Assembly: GCA_046297935.1 (NCBI GenBank)
Contig: JBKBHA010000004.1
Coordinates: 124,001 to 188,000, forward strand
Length of the DNA stretch: 64,000 nt
Direction of reading: 5' to 3'
Origin: CAYMZZ01 sp046297935
GTDB taxonomy: Bacteria > Bacteroidota > Bacteroidia > Chitinophagales > Chitinophagaceae
A program made the translations under genes and the position numbers. The notes beneath the pieces were generated by a model, which worked only from the letters and a program-made list of their open reading frames with translations, had not been told where the DNA came from and did no database searches. This document shows positions 1 to 7,619 of this stretch, piece by piece. Positions within the stretch are counted from its first letter, which is position 1; the number at the start of each line of letters is the position of its first letter.

Positions 1-336
1 GCAGCCTGTATTATGCTCTTTCTGATTGGAGCACCACTGGGATCTATTATACGAAAAGGAGGTCTGGGAACGCCACTTATCGCTGCCATTGCATTTTTCA
101 TGGTATTCTATTTTTCTACAACCATGGGCGAAAAAATGTCGAAGGAGGGTACACTTACACCCTTATCGGGCATGTGGCTATCTGCTTTTGTGCTGGTTCC
201 CATCGGCGTGTTCCTTACCTTCCAGGCTATGCGCGATTCGCAGCTATTCAATAAAGAATGGTACCACCGGGTTGCAAAGAGGGTGGGTCCCTATCTGCGA
301 CATTTCCGGATTTTTAGAAGGCGTTCCGTTCCTTAA
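1..336 (+). CDS. LptF/LptG (YjgP/YjgQ) family permease, C-terminal part
   Basis: The reading frame is open from the first base, so the gene begins outside the window and only about 111 C-terminal residues are seen. The segment FLIGAPLGSIIRKGGLG matches the conserved C-terminal region of YjgP/YjgQ permeases, which extract lipopolysaccharide from the inner membrane with LptB and LptC. Two membrane segments are visible (about residues 20-40 and 50-70 of the visible part), followed by a basic tail. Which paralogue (LptF or LptG) it is cannot be decided from this fragment. Confidence 0.8.
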   Translation, partial: AACIMLFLIGAPLGSIIRKGGLGTPLIAAIAFFMVFYFSTTMGEKMSKEGTLTPLSGMWLSAFVLVPIGVFLTFQAMRDSQLFNKEWYHRVAKRVGPYLRHFRIFRRRSVP

Positions 337-375
337 TCGCTACCTTTACCAGGTACCACTTCATTCATCCTTTAA

Positions 376-1143
376 ATGAAAAGCATGAAAGAAAGAAAAA
401 CTTCCCGTCGAATTTTTTTGGCCGATACCGGTAGAACTGCCCTCGGAGTAGGATTGGGGGTGTCGGCAGTTGGCGCAATGCTACAGGCCGGCTGCAATAA
501 TGCCGGTGAATCTGGCGGATCGATCGGCAATACCTCATTTACACAACAGCCTTTGCCTTACGATTACAATGCCCTGGAAAAGGCGATCGACGCCGAAACC
601 ATGGAACTACATTACTCCAAACATGCGGGCGGCTACTCCAGTAATCTGCTCGCCGCTGCAAAGGAAGAGGGCGTTGATACCTCGAAGCCGGTTGAAGATG
701 TTTTGCGCAACATCTCAAAGTATTCTGTGAAAATGCGCAATAATGGCGGAGGACATTACAATCATGAATTGTTCTGGCAGTCAATGTCGCCCGATGGTGG
801 CGGCGAGCCTTCCGGCTCTTTGCTCGAATCAATCAACAGTTCTTTCGGCTCTACAGAAGCTTTCCGGAAACAACTGGCCGACGCAGGAAAATCGCGCTTC
901 GGCAGTGGTTGGGCCTGGCTGTTTCTGGATGGCGATAAAAAGCTCCGCATAGGATCAACACCCAATCAGGATAATCCCCTGATGGATATCAGCGAGCTGA
1001 AAGGAACTCCGGTTTTCGGTCTCGATGTATGGGAACATGCTTACTATTTGCGTTATCAGAATAAACGCGCCGATTATATTGATGCCTGGTGGCAGGTGGT
1101 GAACTGGAAATTTCTTGGAGAGCGCTATGGAAAAATGATTTAG
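376..1143 (+). CDS. Exported Fe/Mn superoxide dismutase
   Basis: A 255-residue protein that should convert superoxide to peroxide and oxygen. The mature part has the metal ligands of the Fe/Mn family in order: His in MELHYSKHAGGY, His in YNHELFWQSM, and Asp and His in FGLDVWEHAYYLRYQN, followed by the family's DYIDAWWQVVNW ending. The N terminus is unusual. It has a twin-arginine-like stretch (TSRRIFLADTG), a glycine-rich hydrophobic segment and then LQAGC, a possible lipobox with Cys near residue 40. It is therefore probably exported, by Tat or as a lipoprotein, rather than cytosolic. The start at 376 is one of two near ATGs; the other is at 385. Whether iron or manganese is used cannot be read safely. 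Confidence 0.9.
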   Translation: MKSMKERKTSRRIFLADTGRTALGVGLGVSAVGAMLQAGCNNAGESGGSIGNTSFTQQPLPYDYNALEKAIDAETMELHYSKHAGGYSSNLLAAAKEEGVDTSKPVEDVLRNISKYSVKMRNNGGGHYNHELFWQSMSPDGGGEPSGSLLESINSSFGSTEAFRKQLADAGKSRFGSGWAWLFLDGDKKLRIGSTPNQDNPLMDISELKGTPVFGLDVWEHAYYLRYQNKRADYIDAWWQVVNWKFLGERYGKMI

Positions 1144-1149
1144 AGTACA

Positions 1150-1226
1150 GCAGTGGGGAGCCCCACTCCCCATTCCCCACTCTCCACTTCCACTCTCCAC
1201 TCTCCACTCCCCACTCTCCACTCCCC
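1150..1226. repeat. Degenerate CACTCTCCACTCCCC tandem tract
   Basis: The whole spacer between the superoxide dismutase stop and the cation-efflux start is a pyrimidine-rich run of overlapping variants of CCACTCTCCACTCCCC. The reverse complement of the same motif is found at about 20928-20985. It ends directly at the ATG at 1227, so it must form most of any leader of that gene. Confidence 0.8.
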
Positions 1227-2219
1227 ATGACTCCCCCCGCCCAACAGAACTTGCGCACGCAGAAATGGATTGCCAGCCTGTCGGTAGTGCTGCTGGCTAC
1301 AAAACTGGTTGCATACTATCGCACGGGCTCCGTTTCTATCCTCACCGATGCTATGGAAAGTATCGTGAATGTGGCAGCTGGTTTTATTGGCCTTTACAGC
1401 CTTTATGTGGCAGCCAAGCCAAGGGATGAGGACCATCCTTATGGTCATGGGAAGGCTGAATTCCTCTCGGCAGCAGTGGAAGGAACGCTAATAGCTGTTG
1501 CTGGCGCTTTGATCATTTATAAAGCAGTCGGTTCCCTTATCAATCCGCAACCGGTTCATCAGTTAGATACGGGCCTTTTTTTGGTTGCGGCGAGTGGACT
1601 GGCCAATGGCGCCGCCGGATACTATTGCCTGCTGATCGGTAGAAAAAACCAATCACTGGCACTACAGGCCAGTGGCAAACATTTATTGACCGATACCGTT
1701 AGTACAATTGGTATCCTATTGGGGCTTACGCTGCTCTATTTCACCGGCTGGACATGGCTGGATGCAGTCGTTGCACTGATATTTGCCTGTTGGATTCTTT
1801 TCACAGCATGGGGAATTCTTCGTCGCTCGATCGCCGGTATTATGGACGAGGCAGACGAAAAGCTGTTGAAGAAAATGGTAAGCCTGCTCAACAGCTCCCG
1901 AAAAGTCAATTGGGTCGATCTACACAACCTTCGTGTAATACGCTATGGCACCGTTCTTCATATCGATTGCCACCTGACCGTGCCCTGGTACCTGAACGTG
2001 CATGAAGCCCACCGCGAAATAGATCATCTGTCTGCTCTGGTGCGGCAGGAATTTGGCGATACGGTTGAACTATTCGTACACTCGGACGGCTGCCTGCCCT
2101 TTCAGTGCCGGATTTGCAGCAAGATGGATTGTAGCGAGCGAAAACATAACTTTGAGCAAAAGATAGACTGGACACTAAAAAACATAGTCAGTAATAAAAA
2201 GCATGGCGCAGTTAAATAA
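1227..2219 (+). CDS. Cation diffusion facilitator (CDF) family transporter
   Basis: A 330-residue membrane protein of the CDF family, which exports divalent metals such as Zn, Fe or Co in exchange for protons. About six membrane segments occupy the first 210 residues. Family hallmarks are the SILTDAMESIVN segment in TM2 and the DEDHPYGHGKAEFLSA metal-site loop, followed by a C-terminal cytosolic domain. The end of the protein is cysteine-rich (CRICSKMDCSERKH), possibly a regulatory metal site. The start at ATG 1227 is chosen because the frame upstream of it translates a low-complexity repeat. The metal specificity is not readable. Confidence 0.9.
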   Translation: MTPPAQQNLRTQKWIASLSVVLLATKLVAYYRTGSVSILTDAMESIVNVAAGFIGLYSLYVAAKPRDEDHPYGHGKAEFLSAAVEGTLIAVAGALIIYKAVGSLINPQPVHQLDTGLFLVAASGLANGAAGYYCLLIGRKNQSLALQASGKHLLTDTVSTIGILLGLTLLYFTGWTWLDAVVALIFACWILFTAWGILRRSIAGIMDEADEKLLKKMVSLLNSSRKVNWVDLHNLRVIRYGTVLHIDCHLTVPWYLNVHEAHREIDHLSALVRQEFGDTVELFVHSDGCLPFQCRICSKMDCSERKHNFEQKIDWTLKNIVSNKKHGAVK

Positions 2220-2228
2220 AACAGCTTT

Positions 2229-2624
2229 ATGAAGACGAGCACAACCTGGAAACACGAACATGCATTTGAAAGCCGCCTGGGCGATATTCACTTTAATCTG
2301 GATGGAAACCGTAAAGAAGGACCTAATCCTAAAGCACTGCTGTTATCAGCCATAGCAGGATGTTCGGGAATTGATGTGGTAGATATTCTCCAGAAAATGA
2401 GAGTGGAGTTCAGTGGCCTTGATATAGACGTGGAAACCACACAAACGGAAGAGCATCCACGGGTGTTCAAGGATATCTATATCACTTATTTCGTAAAGAC
2501 GGATCCTGCTAACGAAGAAAAAGTGCGGAAAGCTATCGACCTTTCCCTGGAAAAATATTGCGGCGTTTCCGCTATGCTCAAAAAGAACTCACCTATTCAT
2601 TATAAACTGGAAATTATATCCTGA
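2229..2624 (+). CDS. OsmC family peroxide-detoxification protein
   Basis: A 131-residue OsmC/Ohr-type protein. Two conserved cysteines are present, in AGCSGIDVVDIL (about residue 45) and in EKYCGVSAML (about residue 110), with the normal spacing for the thiol pair that reduces organic hydroperoxides. It starts 9 bases after the CDF transporter and ends 3 bases before the Rrf2 regulator, so the three genes are probably one transcript. Its position beside sulfur-assimilation genes may also fit the broader OsmC group linked to sulfur metabolism; that is inference. Confidence 0.88.
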   Translation: MKTSTTWKHEHAFESRLGDIHFNLDGNRKEGPNPKALLLSAIAGCSGIDVVDILQKMRVEFSGLDIDVETTQTEEHPRVFKDIYITYFVKTDPANEEKVRKAIDLSLEKYCGVSAMLKKNSPIHYKLEIIS

Positions 2625-2627
2625 TCC

Positions 2628-3038
2628 ATGCTGTCGAAGAAATCGCAATACGCATTCAAGGCACTGAGCTATCTCAGCGCACGTTTCGACGATGGACCTG
2701 TGCTCATTTCCGAGATCGCCAAAAAAAAGAAGATCCCGTTAAAGTTTTTAGAAAATATTCTGCTGGAACTAAAGAAAGCCAATATTCTCGACAGCAAGAA
2801 AGGGAAGGGGGGCGGCTATTTTCTAAAGAAGCGCCCCGAAGATATTAAAGTAGCTACCATTATACGGCTGGTAAATGGTCCAATTGCCATGTTGCCTTGT
2901 GTAAGTCTCTATTTCTATGAGCGTTGTAAGAACTGCAATGAAAAGCATTGTGCCCTTCACGACATGATGATTGAAGTGCGTGATGCTACCCTTGGCATCG
3001 TAGAAAACCGCACCCTGCGCGATTTAACCGACGAGTAA
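2628..3038 (+). CDS. Rrf2 family transcriptional regulator
   Basis: A 136-residue DNA-binding protein of the Rrf2 family (IscR, CymR, NsrR). The N-terminal winged helix-turn-helix (MLSKKSQYAFKALSYLS, then SEIAKKKKIPLKFLENIL) and the glycine-rich wing (KKGKGGGYFLKK) are clear. The middle has four cysteines, CVSLYFYERCKNCNEKHC, more than the three of classical Fe-S members, so a metal or Fe-S cofactor is plausible. It lies directly upstream of the sulfate-assimilation operon and is the obvious candidate to bind the two dyads at 3082-3108 and 4497-4523. The target assignment is inference. Confidence 0.9.
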   Translation: MLSKKSQYAFKALSYLSARFDDGPVLISEIAKKKKIPLKFLENILLELKKANILDSKKGKGGGYFLKKRPEDIKVATIIRLVNGPIAMLPCVSLYFYERCKNCNEKHCALHDMMIEVRDATLGIVENRTLRDLTDE

Positions 3039-3081
3039 TTTTTCTTCCGAACCAACAACTGTTAGGTAAAGATTTTATTTA

Positions 3082-3108
3082 ATTAGTCTACTGGTTTGGT
3101 GGGCTAAT
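3082..3108. promoter_or_regulatory. Putative Rrf2-type operator 1 (dyad)
   Basis: Inverted repeat ATTAGTCTAC - 7 bases - GTGGGCTAAT (8 of 10 positions symmetric). It covers the -33 box of the promoter read at 3095-3126, so a bound protein would block transcription of the peroxiredoxin-cysH genes. A second site with identical geometry lies at 4497-4523, upstream of cysD. Confidence 0.6.
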
Positions 3109-3126
3109 GTTTTCACCCTATTTTTG
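3095..3126 (+). promoter_or_regulatory. Bacteroidota-type promoter of the peroxiredoxin-cysH unit
   Basis: TTTG at 3095-3098 and TATTTTTG at 3119-3126 match the Bacteroidota sigma consensus (TTTG, about 20 bases, TAnnTTTG) with a 20-base spacer. The predicted transcript would start only about 15 bases before the ATG at 3147. Confidence 0.65.
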
Positions 3127-3146
3127 AACCCTTAAACGTTACCATT

Positions 3147-3782
3147 ATGTCATTAAGACTGGGCGACAAAGCCCCCAACTTCAAAGCGCAAACTTCTATT
3201 GGCGAGATTGATTTTTATGAGTACCTGGGCGACGGCTGGGGCATCCTGTTTTCACATCCTGCTGACTATACACCGGTTTGTACAACTGAATTGGGCAAAA
3301 CGGCCCTGCTGCAGGAAGAGTTTGCCAAACGTAATACTAAAGTATTAGCGGTAAGTGTTGATCCGTTAGACAAGCACCATGGCTGGATCAGTGATATCAA
3401 TGAAACTCAGAATACAACAGTTAATTTCCCGATTATAGCTGATCCGGAGCGAAATGTGGCCACTCTCTACGACATGATCCATCCCAATGCGAGCGCAACG
3501 GCCACCGTGCGTTCATTGTTCATTATAGGTCCCGACAAGCTGGTGAAGCTGATCATCACCTATCCGGCTTCTACAGGTCGCAATTTTTTGGAGGTGCTGC
3601 GTGTACTCGATTCGCTGCAGCTCACCGCTGACTATAGCGTGGCAACACCGGCCGACTGGAAAGACGGCGAGGATGTGATTGTAGTACCTGCAGTTAGTAC
3701 GGAAGATGCAATCAAAAAATTTCCAAAAGGGGTAAAAGTGGTGAAGTCTTATTTGCGTTATACGCCGCAGCCTAACAAATAA
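3147..3782 (+). CDS. 1-Cys peroxiredoxin (Prx6 type)
   Basis: A 211-residue peroxidase. HPADYTPVCTTELGKTA carries the peroxidatic Cys45 in the PVCTTE form typical of the Prx6 branch. No second cysteine is present, so it must be a 1-Cys enzyme recycled by an outside thiol. The C-terminal extension (WKDGEDVIVVPAVSTEDAIKKFPKG) is also characteristic of Prx6. Its stop codon overlaps the ATG of cysH (TAATG), so it is the first gene of the sulfur operon, perhaps to handle peroxide near the oxygen-sensitive Fe-S reductases. Confidence 0.93.
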   Translation: MSLRLGDKAPNFKAQTSIGEIDFYEYLGDGWGILFSHPADYTPVCTTELGKTALLQEEFAKRNTKVLAVSVDPLDKHHGWISDINETQNTTVNFPIIADPERNVATLYDMIHPNASATATVRSLFIIGPDKLVKLIITYPASTGRNFLEVLRVLDSLQLTADYSVATPADWKDGEDVIVVPAVSTEDAIKKFPKGVKVVKSYLRYTPQPNK

Positions 3783-4483
3783 TGTTGAATACAGCAACGA
3801 TACCGAATCTGGAATCACTTTCGCTGGTCGATGCCCTTCGTACTATCTCCGAAGGGTATCAGCCTGGCGAAGTAGTCTTTTCCAGTTCCTTGGGTCAGGA
3901 AGATCAGGTGTTGACAGATGCCATCTTCCGGAACCAGCTGCCTGTCCGTGTATTTAGTATCGACACCGGACGGCTTTTCAACGAAACTTATGAACTGCTC
4001 GAGCGTACCACTGCCAGGTATAAACAACCCATCGAACTCTTTTTTCCCAATGCGGCTGATGTAGAGGCGTATGTGCTTCAAAACGGCATCAACGGTTTTT
4101 ATGAATCAGTCGACAATAGAAAAGCCTGCTGCCATGTGCGCAAAGTGATTCCGTTGAACCGGGCTCTTACTGGAGCGAAAGTATGGATTACAGGTTTGCG
4201 TGCGGAACAATCTGGCAACCGGAAAGATATGCCAATGGTGGAGTGGCTGGCAGATCGTGAACTTTATAAAGTGAATCCGCTCATACACTGGTCTTATGAC
4301 CAGATGTTGAGCTACATCAACGAGTTCAATGTGCCTTACAATCGTCTTCACGATAAAGGCTTCATCAGCATTGGTTGTGCTCCCTGTACCCGCGCTATTG
4401 AGCCGGGTGAGGAGGCCAGAGCCGGACGCTGGTGGTGGGAAGCATCCCAGAAAGAATGTGGTCTGCACGCGGCAAGCCGTTAG
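3782..4483 (+). CDS. cysH: Adenylylsulfate / phosphoadenylylsulfate reductase
   Basis: A 233-residue reductase that releases sulfite from activated sulfate. The N-terminal PP-loop region (SSSLGQEDQVLTDAI) and SIDTGRLFNETYELL are typical. It has the [4Fe-4S] ligand set of the APS-reducing type: a Cys-Cys pair in NRKACCHVRK and C-x2-C in IGCAPCTRAI. The catalytic cysteine sits in the C-terminal ECGLH motif. No APS kinase (cysC) is present in the block and CysN carries no kinase domain, so direct reduction of APS is the likely route; that is inference. The start overlaps the peroxiredoxin stop. Confidence 0.93.
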   Translation: MLNTATIPNLESLSLVDALRTISEGYQPGEVVFSSSLGQEDQVLTDAIFRNQLPVRVFSIDTGRLFNETYELLERTTARYKQPIELFFPNAADVEAYVLQNGINGFYESVDNRKACCHVRKVIPLNRALTGAKVWITGLRAEQSGNRKDMPMVEWLADRELYKVNPLIHWSYDQMLSYINEFNVPYNRLHDKGFISIGCAPCTRAIEPGEEARAGRWWWEASQKECGLHAASR

Positions 4484-4496
4484 TTTTTTTTGTTTG

Positions 4497-4523
4497 ATTA
4501 GTCTACTTGATTAGTAGACATAT
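4497..4523. promoter_or_regulatory. Putative Rrf2-type operator 2 (dyad)
   Basis: The left arm ATTAGTCTAC is identical to the one at 3082. After 7 bases comes GTAGACATAT. The core GTCTACT-TGATT-AGTAGAC is a perfect 7-bp inverted repeat. It lies 15 bases before the cysD start, with a TTTG box at 4493-4496 just upstream. Confidence 0.6.
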
Positions 4524-4537
4524 AAGAAATATTTAGT

Positions 4538-5446
4538 ATGAACAATTATCAATTGGATTATCTGGCGCAACTGGAAGCAGAGAGTATTCATATTTTCCGC
4601 GAGGTAGCCGCACAGTTTGAAAAGCCGGCGCTGCTTTTTAGCGGGGGCAAAGATTCCATAACGCTGGTACACCTGGCCAGGAAAGCTTTTGCTCCCGGGC
4701 CTATACCATTTCCCCTGGTTCATATTGATACTGGTCACAATTTTCCGGAAGCACTGAGTTTTCGCGATGAACTGGCTGAAAAACTGGGTGCGCGATTGCT
4801 GGTTCGAAAAGTAGAAGACACTATCATACAGCGCAGCCTCACTGAACCCAAAGGGAAGTTTGCCAGCCGCAACTGGTTACAGACTTACACGCTGCTCGAC
4901 ACCATCGAAGAATTTGGCTTTGATGCCTGTATTGGTGGTGCGCGACGCGACGAAGAAAAGGCGCGGGCAAAGGAAAGAATATTTTCTGTGCGTGATGAGT
5001 TTGGTCAATGGAATCCCAAATTGCAGCGACCCGAACTCTGGAATATTTACAACGGGCGGGTGCACAAGGGCGAGAATGTTCGGGTGTTTCCGATCAGCAA
5101 CTGGACCGAACTGGATATCTGGAATTATATACGCCGGGAAAACATTAGTCTGCCTTCCATCTATTTTGCTCACGAACGGGAACTGCTGGTACACGAAGGA
5201 CAATTGGTTGCCGTATCTGAATTTGTCGAAATAGAGGAGTCGGATACCATCGTAACCAAAAGAGTACGCTACCGTACGGTTGGCGATATGACATGTACCG
5301 CAGCCGTAGAGTCGCAGGCCGAAACCCTTGACGATGTGATCAACGAAATTCAACTAACCCGTATCAGCGAACGCGGCGAAACCCGCATTGATGACCGGGT
5401 AACTGAAGCAGCGATGGAGGACAGGAAGAAGAATGGGTACTTCTGA
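4538..5446 (+). CDS. cysD: Sulfate adenylyltransferase subunit 2
   Basis: A 302-residue catalytic subunit of ATP sulfurylase, which joins ATP and sulfate to give APS. The PP-loop LLFSGGKDSITLVHLARKAF is at about residues 30-50, and DTGHNFPEAL, GGARRDEEKARAKERIFS and the C-terminal TEAAMEDRKKNGYF are family hallmarks. The length is normal. It works as a heterodimer with the GTPase CysN, encoded next. The dyad at 4497 suggests a promoter of its own. Confidence 0.97.
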   Translation: MNNYQLDYLAQLEAESIHIFREVAAQFEKPALLFSGGKDSITLVHLARKAFAPGPIPFPLVHIDTGHNFPEALSFRDELAEKLGARLLVRKVEDTIIQRSLTEPKGKFASRNWLQTYTLLDTIEEFGFDACIGGARRDEEKARAKERIFSVRDEFGQWNPKLQRPELWNIYNGRVHKGENVRVFPISNWTELDIWNYIRRENISLPSIYFAHERELLVHEGQLVAVSEFVEIEESDTIVTKRVRYRTVGDMTCTAAVESQAETLDDVINEIQLTRISERGETRIDDRVTEAAMEDRKKNGYF

Positions 5447-5450
5447 TACC

Positions 5451-5549
5451 CTCAACTCCCCTAAAGGGGAATATTAAACATGTATTTATGCTGCATAAAG
5501 ACAATTCTACATTAATAATAAAATAATCTCCCCTTCAGGGGAGTTGGAG
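5451..5549. repeat. 99-bp MITE-like inverted-repeat element
   Basis: It begins CTCAACTCCCCTAAAGGGGA (5451-5470) and ends TCCCCTTCAGGGGAGTTGGAG at 5529-5549, the near reverse complement (one gap, one mismatch). Each arm is itself a small hairpin. The AT-rich centre has no coding sense. It fills almost the whole cysD-cysN spacer and ends 6 bases before the cysN ATG. Confidence 0.7.
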
Positions 5550-5555
5550 AGGTCT

Positions 5556-6797
5556 ATGGATATACTTCGTTTCATCACTGCAGGTAGTGTCGACGACGGC
5601 AAGAGTACGCTGATTGGACGTTTGCTATACGATAGCAAAAGCATTTTGGTCGACCAGCTGGAGGCGCTGGAAAAGCAATCGCGCAATAAGGCGGCCGGCG
5701 AAATTGATCTGGCTTTGTTAACTGATGGATTACGCGCCGAACGTGAGCAGGGCATTACCATTGATGTGGCCTACCGATATTTTTCCACGCGCCGTAGGAA
5801 ATTTATTATTGCCGACGCACCAGGCCATGTACAATACACCCGCAACATGATTACGGGGGCCAGCAATGCCAGTCTGATTGTAATTCTGATCGATGCCAGG
5901 TTGGGAGTGGTGGAACAAACCCGCCGCCATAGCATTATCGCGTCGCTGTTGCGAATACCACATGTGTTAGTTGCCGTCAACAAGATGGACCTGGTAGAGT
6001 ATTCGCAGGATGTGTACAACAATATTGTGATTGACTACGCCAATGTTGCCCGGCAACTGGGCCTTAGCGATGTTAACTATATTCCTATCAGTGCGCTTCA
6101 GGGCGACAATATCGTTGACCCTTCTACCCACATGCAATGGTACGATGGTAAGACTCTTTTACAGTTTCTGGAAGAAGTGGAACTGGAGCAGGATATCAAT
6201 TACACCGATCCGCGCTTTCAGGTGCAGTATGTGATCAGACCACAAACAGAACAGTTGCACGATTATCGTGGCTACGCCGGTAAAGTAATAAGCGGCGTAT
6301 ACCGTGTTGGCGACAAAGTGAAAGTATTGCCCGCAGGAATAGAAACAGAAATCAGTTCGCTCGAAACGGCCGGAGAGCCCGTTGCGGAGGTATTTGCGCC
6401 TCAGCCTGCTGTAATACAGTTGCGAGATGATATTGACATCAGTCGTGGCGATTCTATTGTGAAGATCGGGCAGGAGCCTAAACTCGACAATGAGATAGAA
6501 GTGCTGATTAGTTGGCTCGACGAAAAACCATTATTGCCCGGAAACAAATATCTGCTGCAACACAATAGCCGATTGGTCAGGGCCATAGTGCGACAAATTG
6601 AATATAAACTGGACGTAAATACACTCCAGCAGCAACCGGTGGAGGGCGCTGTGAAGCTAAATGAAGTAGTGAAGGCAACTATCAAAACGGCTTCTCCACT
6701 GGTTTACGATGCCTACGCTGATCTGAGAGCTACCGGTAGTGCCATTTTAATTGACGAAACCAGCAACAGCACCGTAGGTGCAGTGCTGATTCAATAG
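5556..6797 (+). CDS. cysN: Sulfate adenylyltransferase subunit 1 (GTPase)
   Basis: A 413-residue GTPase subunit of ATP sulfurylase, whose GTP hydrolysis drives APS formation by CysD. The EF-Tu-like domain shows the P-loop GSVDDGKSTLIGRLL, the switch region REQGITIDVAYRYF, DAPGHVQYTRNM and NKMD. Two beta-barrel domains follow. There is no C-terminal APS kinase domain, unlike CysNC fusions. ATG 5556 is preferred over an in-frame TTG at 5544, because MDILRFITAGSVDDGKS matches the family start and the TTG lies inside the repeat. Confidence 0.96.
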   Translation: MDILRFITAGSVDDGKSTLIGRLLYDSKSILVDQLEALEKQSRNKAAGEIDLALLTDGLRAEREQGITIDVAYRYFSTRRRKFIIADAPGHVQYTRNMITGASNASLIVILIDARLGVVEQTRRHSIIASLLRIPHVLVAVNKMDLVEYSQDVYNNIVIDYANVARQLGLSDVNYIPISALQGDNIVDPSTHMQWYDGKTLLQFLEEVELEQDINYTDPRFQVQYVIRPQTEQLHDYRGYAGKVISGVYRVGDKVKVLPAGIETEISSLETAGEPVAEVFAPQPAVIQLRDDIDISRGDSIVKIGQEPKLDNEIEVLISWLDEKPLLPGNKYLLQHNSRLVRAIVRQIEYKLDVNTLQQQPVEGAVKLNEVVKATIKTASPLVYDAYADLRATGSAILIDETSNSTVGAVLIQ

Positions 6798-6804
6798 TGT
6801 AATC

Positions 6805-7617
6805 ATGCAAAGTGAAGAAACGAGACAAATCGGACTGGTAACGCTGGCAGGAGCTGGTTCGGGTGACCCTGAACTAATCACGCTGAAGCTGGCCCGGCGA
6901 TTAGCAGAGGCTGATGTGATTCTGACAGATCGTTTGGTCAATCCATCGATCATTGAAGAACATGCATCTGCGCATGCCAATATAGTTTTGACCGGGAAGC
7001 AGGGATACAGCAGCAACAGTATGAAGCAGGAGGAAATTACAGAGCTGATTCTTCGCTATGCTCTTGAAGGGAAAAGAGTGTTGCGATTAAAAGGTGGCGA
7101 TGTGGCAATCTTCAGCAATGTGTTGGATGAGCTGGAGGCGCTGGCGAAGAATGGAGTTCCGTTTGAAATCATTCCGGGAATTACAGCGGCGTCAGCAGCA
7201 TCTGCCTATGCCGGTATTCCACTAACGGCCCGGGGCTATGCCAGAGCTGTTCAGTTTCTCAGCTTTCATGCCAGCGATTTTTACGTGACGGAAAAATGGA
7301 AGACGCTTGCGAATTCGCAGGATACGCTGGTGTTTTATATGTCTGCGCGAAAAGTAGTAGATCTGGCCGAGCTGTTGCTGCGCTACACCCGTCAGCCAGA
7401 TACTCCTGTAGCCGTGGTAGAACAAGCCAGCACAACCGAACAACAGATTTTTACCAGCACCTTAGCAAAAGCTTCGGCGGATTTTTCCGGGAAAGAATTT
7501 GTATCGCCTTCACTTGTCATTGTTGGTAAAGTGGTTTCACTCTATCCAACATTCAACTGGTTCCATCCGATCGGTGAACATGCAAAAGCATTTGTAGAAC
7601 TACCAGACGAAATCTGA
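6805..7617 (+). CDS. cobA: Uroporphyrinogen-III C-methyltransferase
   Basis: A 270-residue SAM-dependent methyltransferase that makes precorrin-2, the first step from uroporphyrinogen III to siroheme. Family motifs are LAGAGSGDPELITLKLARRL near the N terminus, RLKGGDVAIFSNVLDELEAL, and IIPGITAASAASAYAGIPLTARG. It corresponds to the C-terminal half of enterobacterial CysG; the other half is encoded separately at 14847. It lies 7 bases after cysN and 2 bases before cysJ, so it supplies sulfite reductase cofactor from within the operon. The symbol sumT would be equally valid. Confidence 0.94.
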   Translation: MQSEETRQIGLVTLAGAGSGDPELITLKLARRLAEADVILTDRLVNPSIIEEHASAHANIVLTGKQGYSSNSMKQEEITELILRYALEGKRVLRLKGGDVAIFSNVLDELEALAKNGVPFEIIPGITAASAASAYAGIPLTARGYARAVQFLSFHASDFYVTEKWKTLANSQDTLVFYMSARKVVDLAELLLRYTRQPDTPVAVVEQASTTEQQIFTSTLAKASADFSGKEFVSPSLVIVGKVVSLYPTFNWFHPIGEHAKAFVELPDEI

Positions 7618-7619
7618 TT

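Noticed and set aside
1089..1226. Upstream extension of the CDF transporter
   Set aside because: The extra residues translate the end of the superoxide dismutase gene in another frame and a low-complexity repeat, with no homology.
5544..5555. TTG start for cysN at 5544
   Set aside because: It lies within the inverted-repeat element; ATG 5556 begins the conserved protein.
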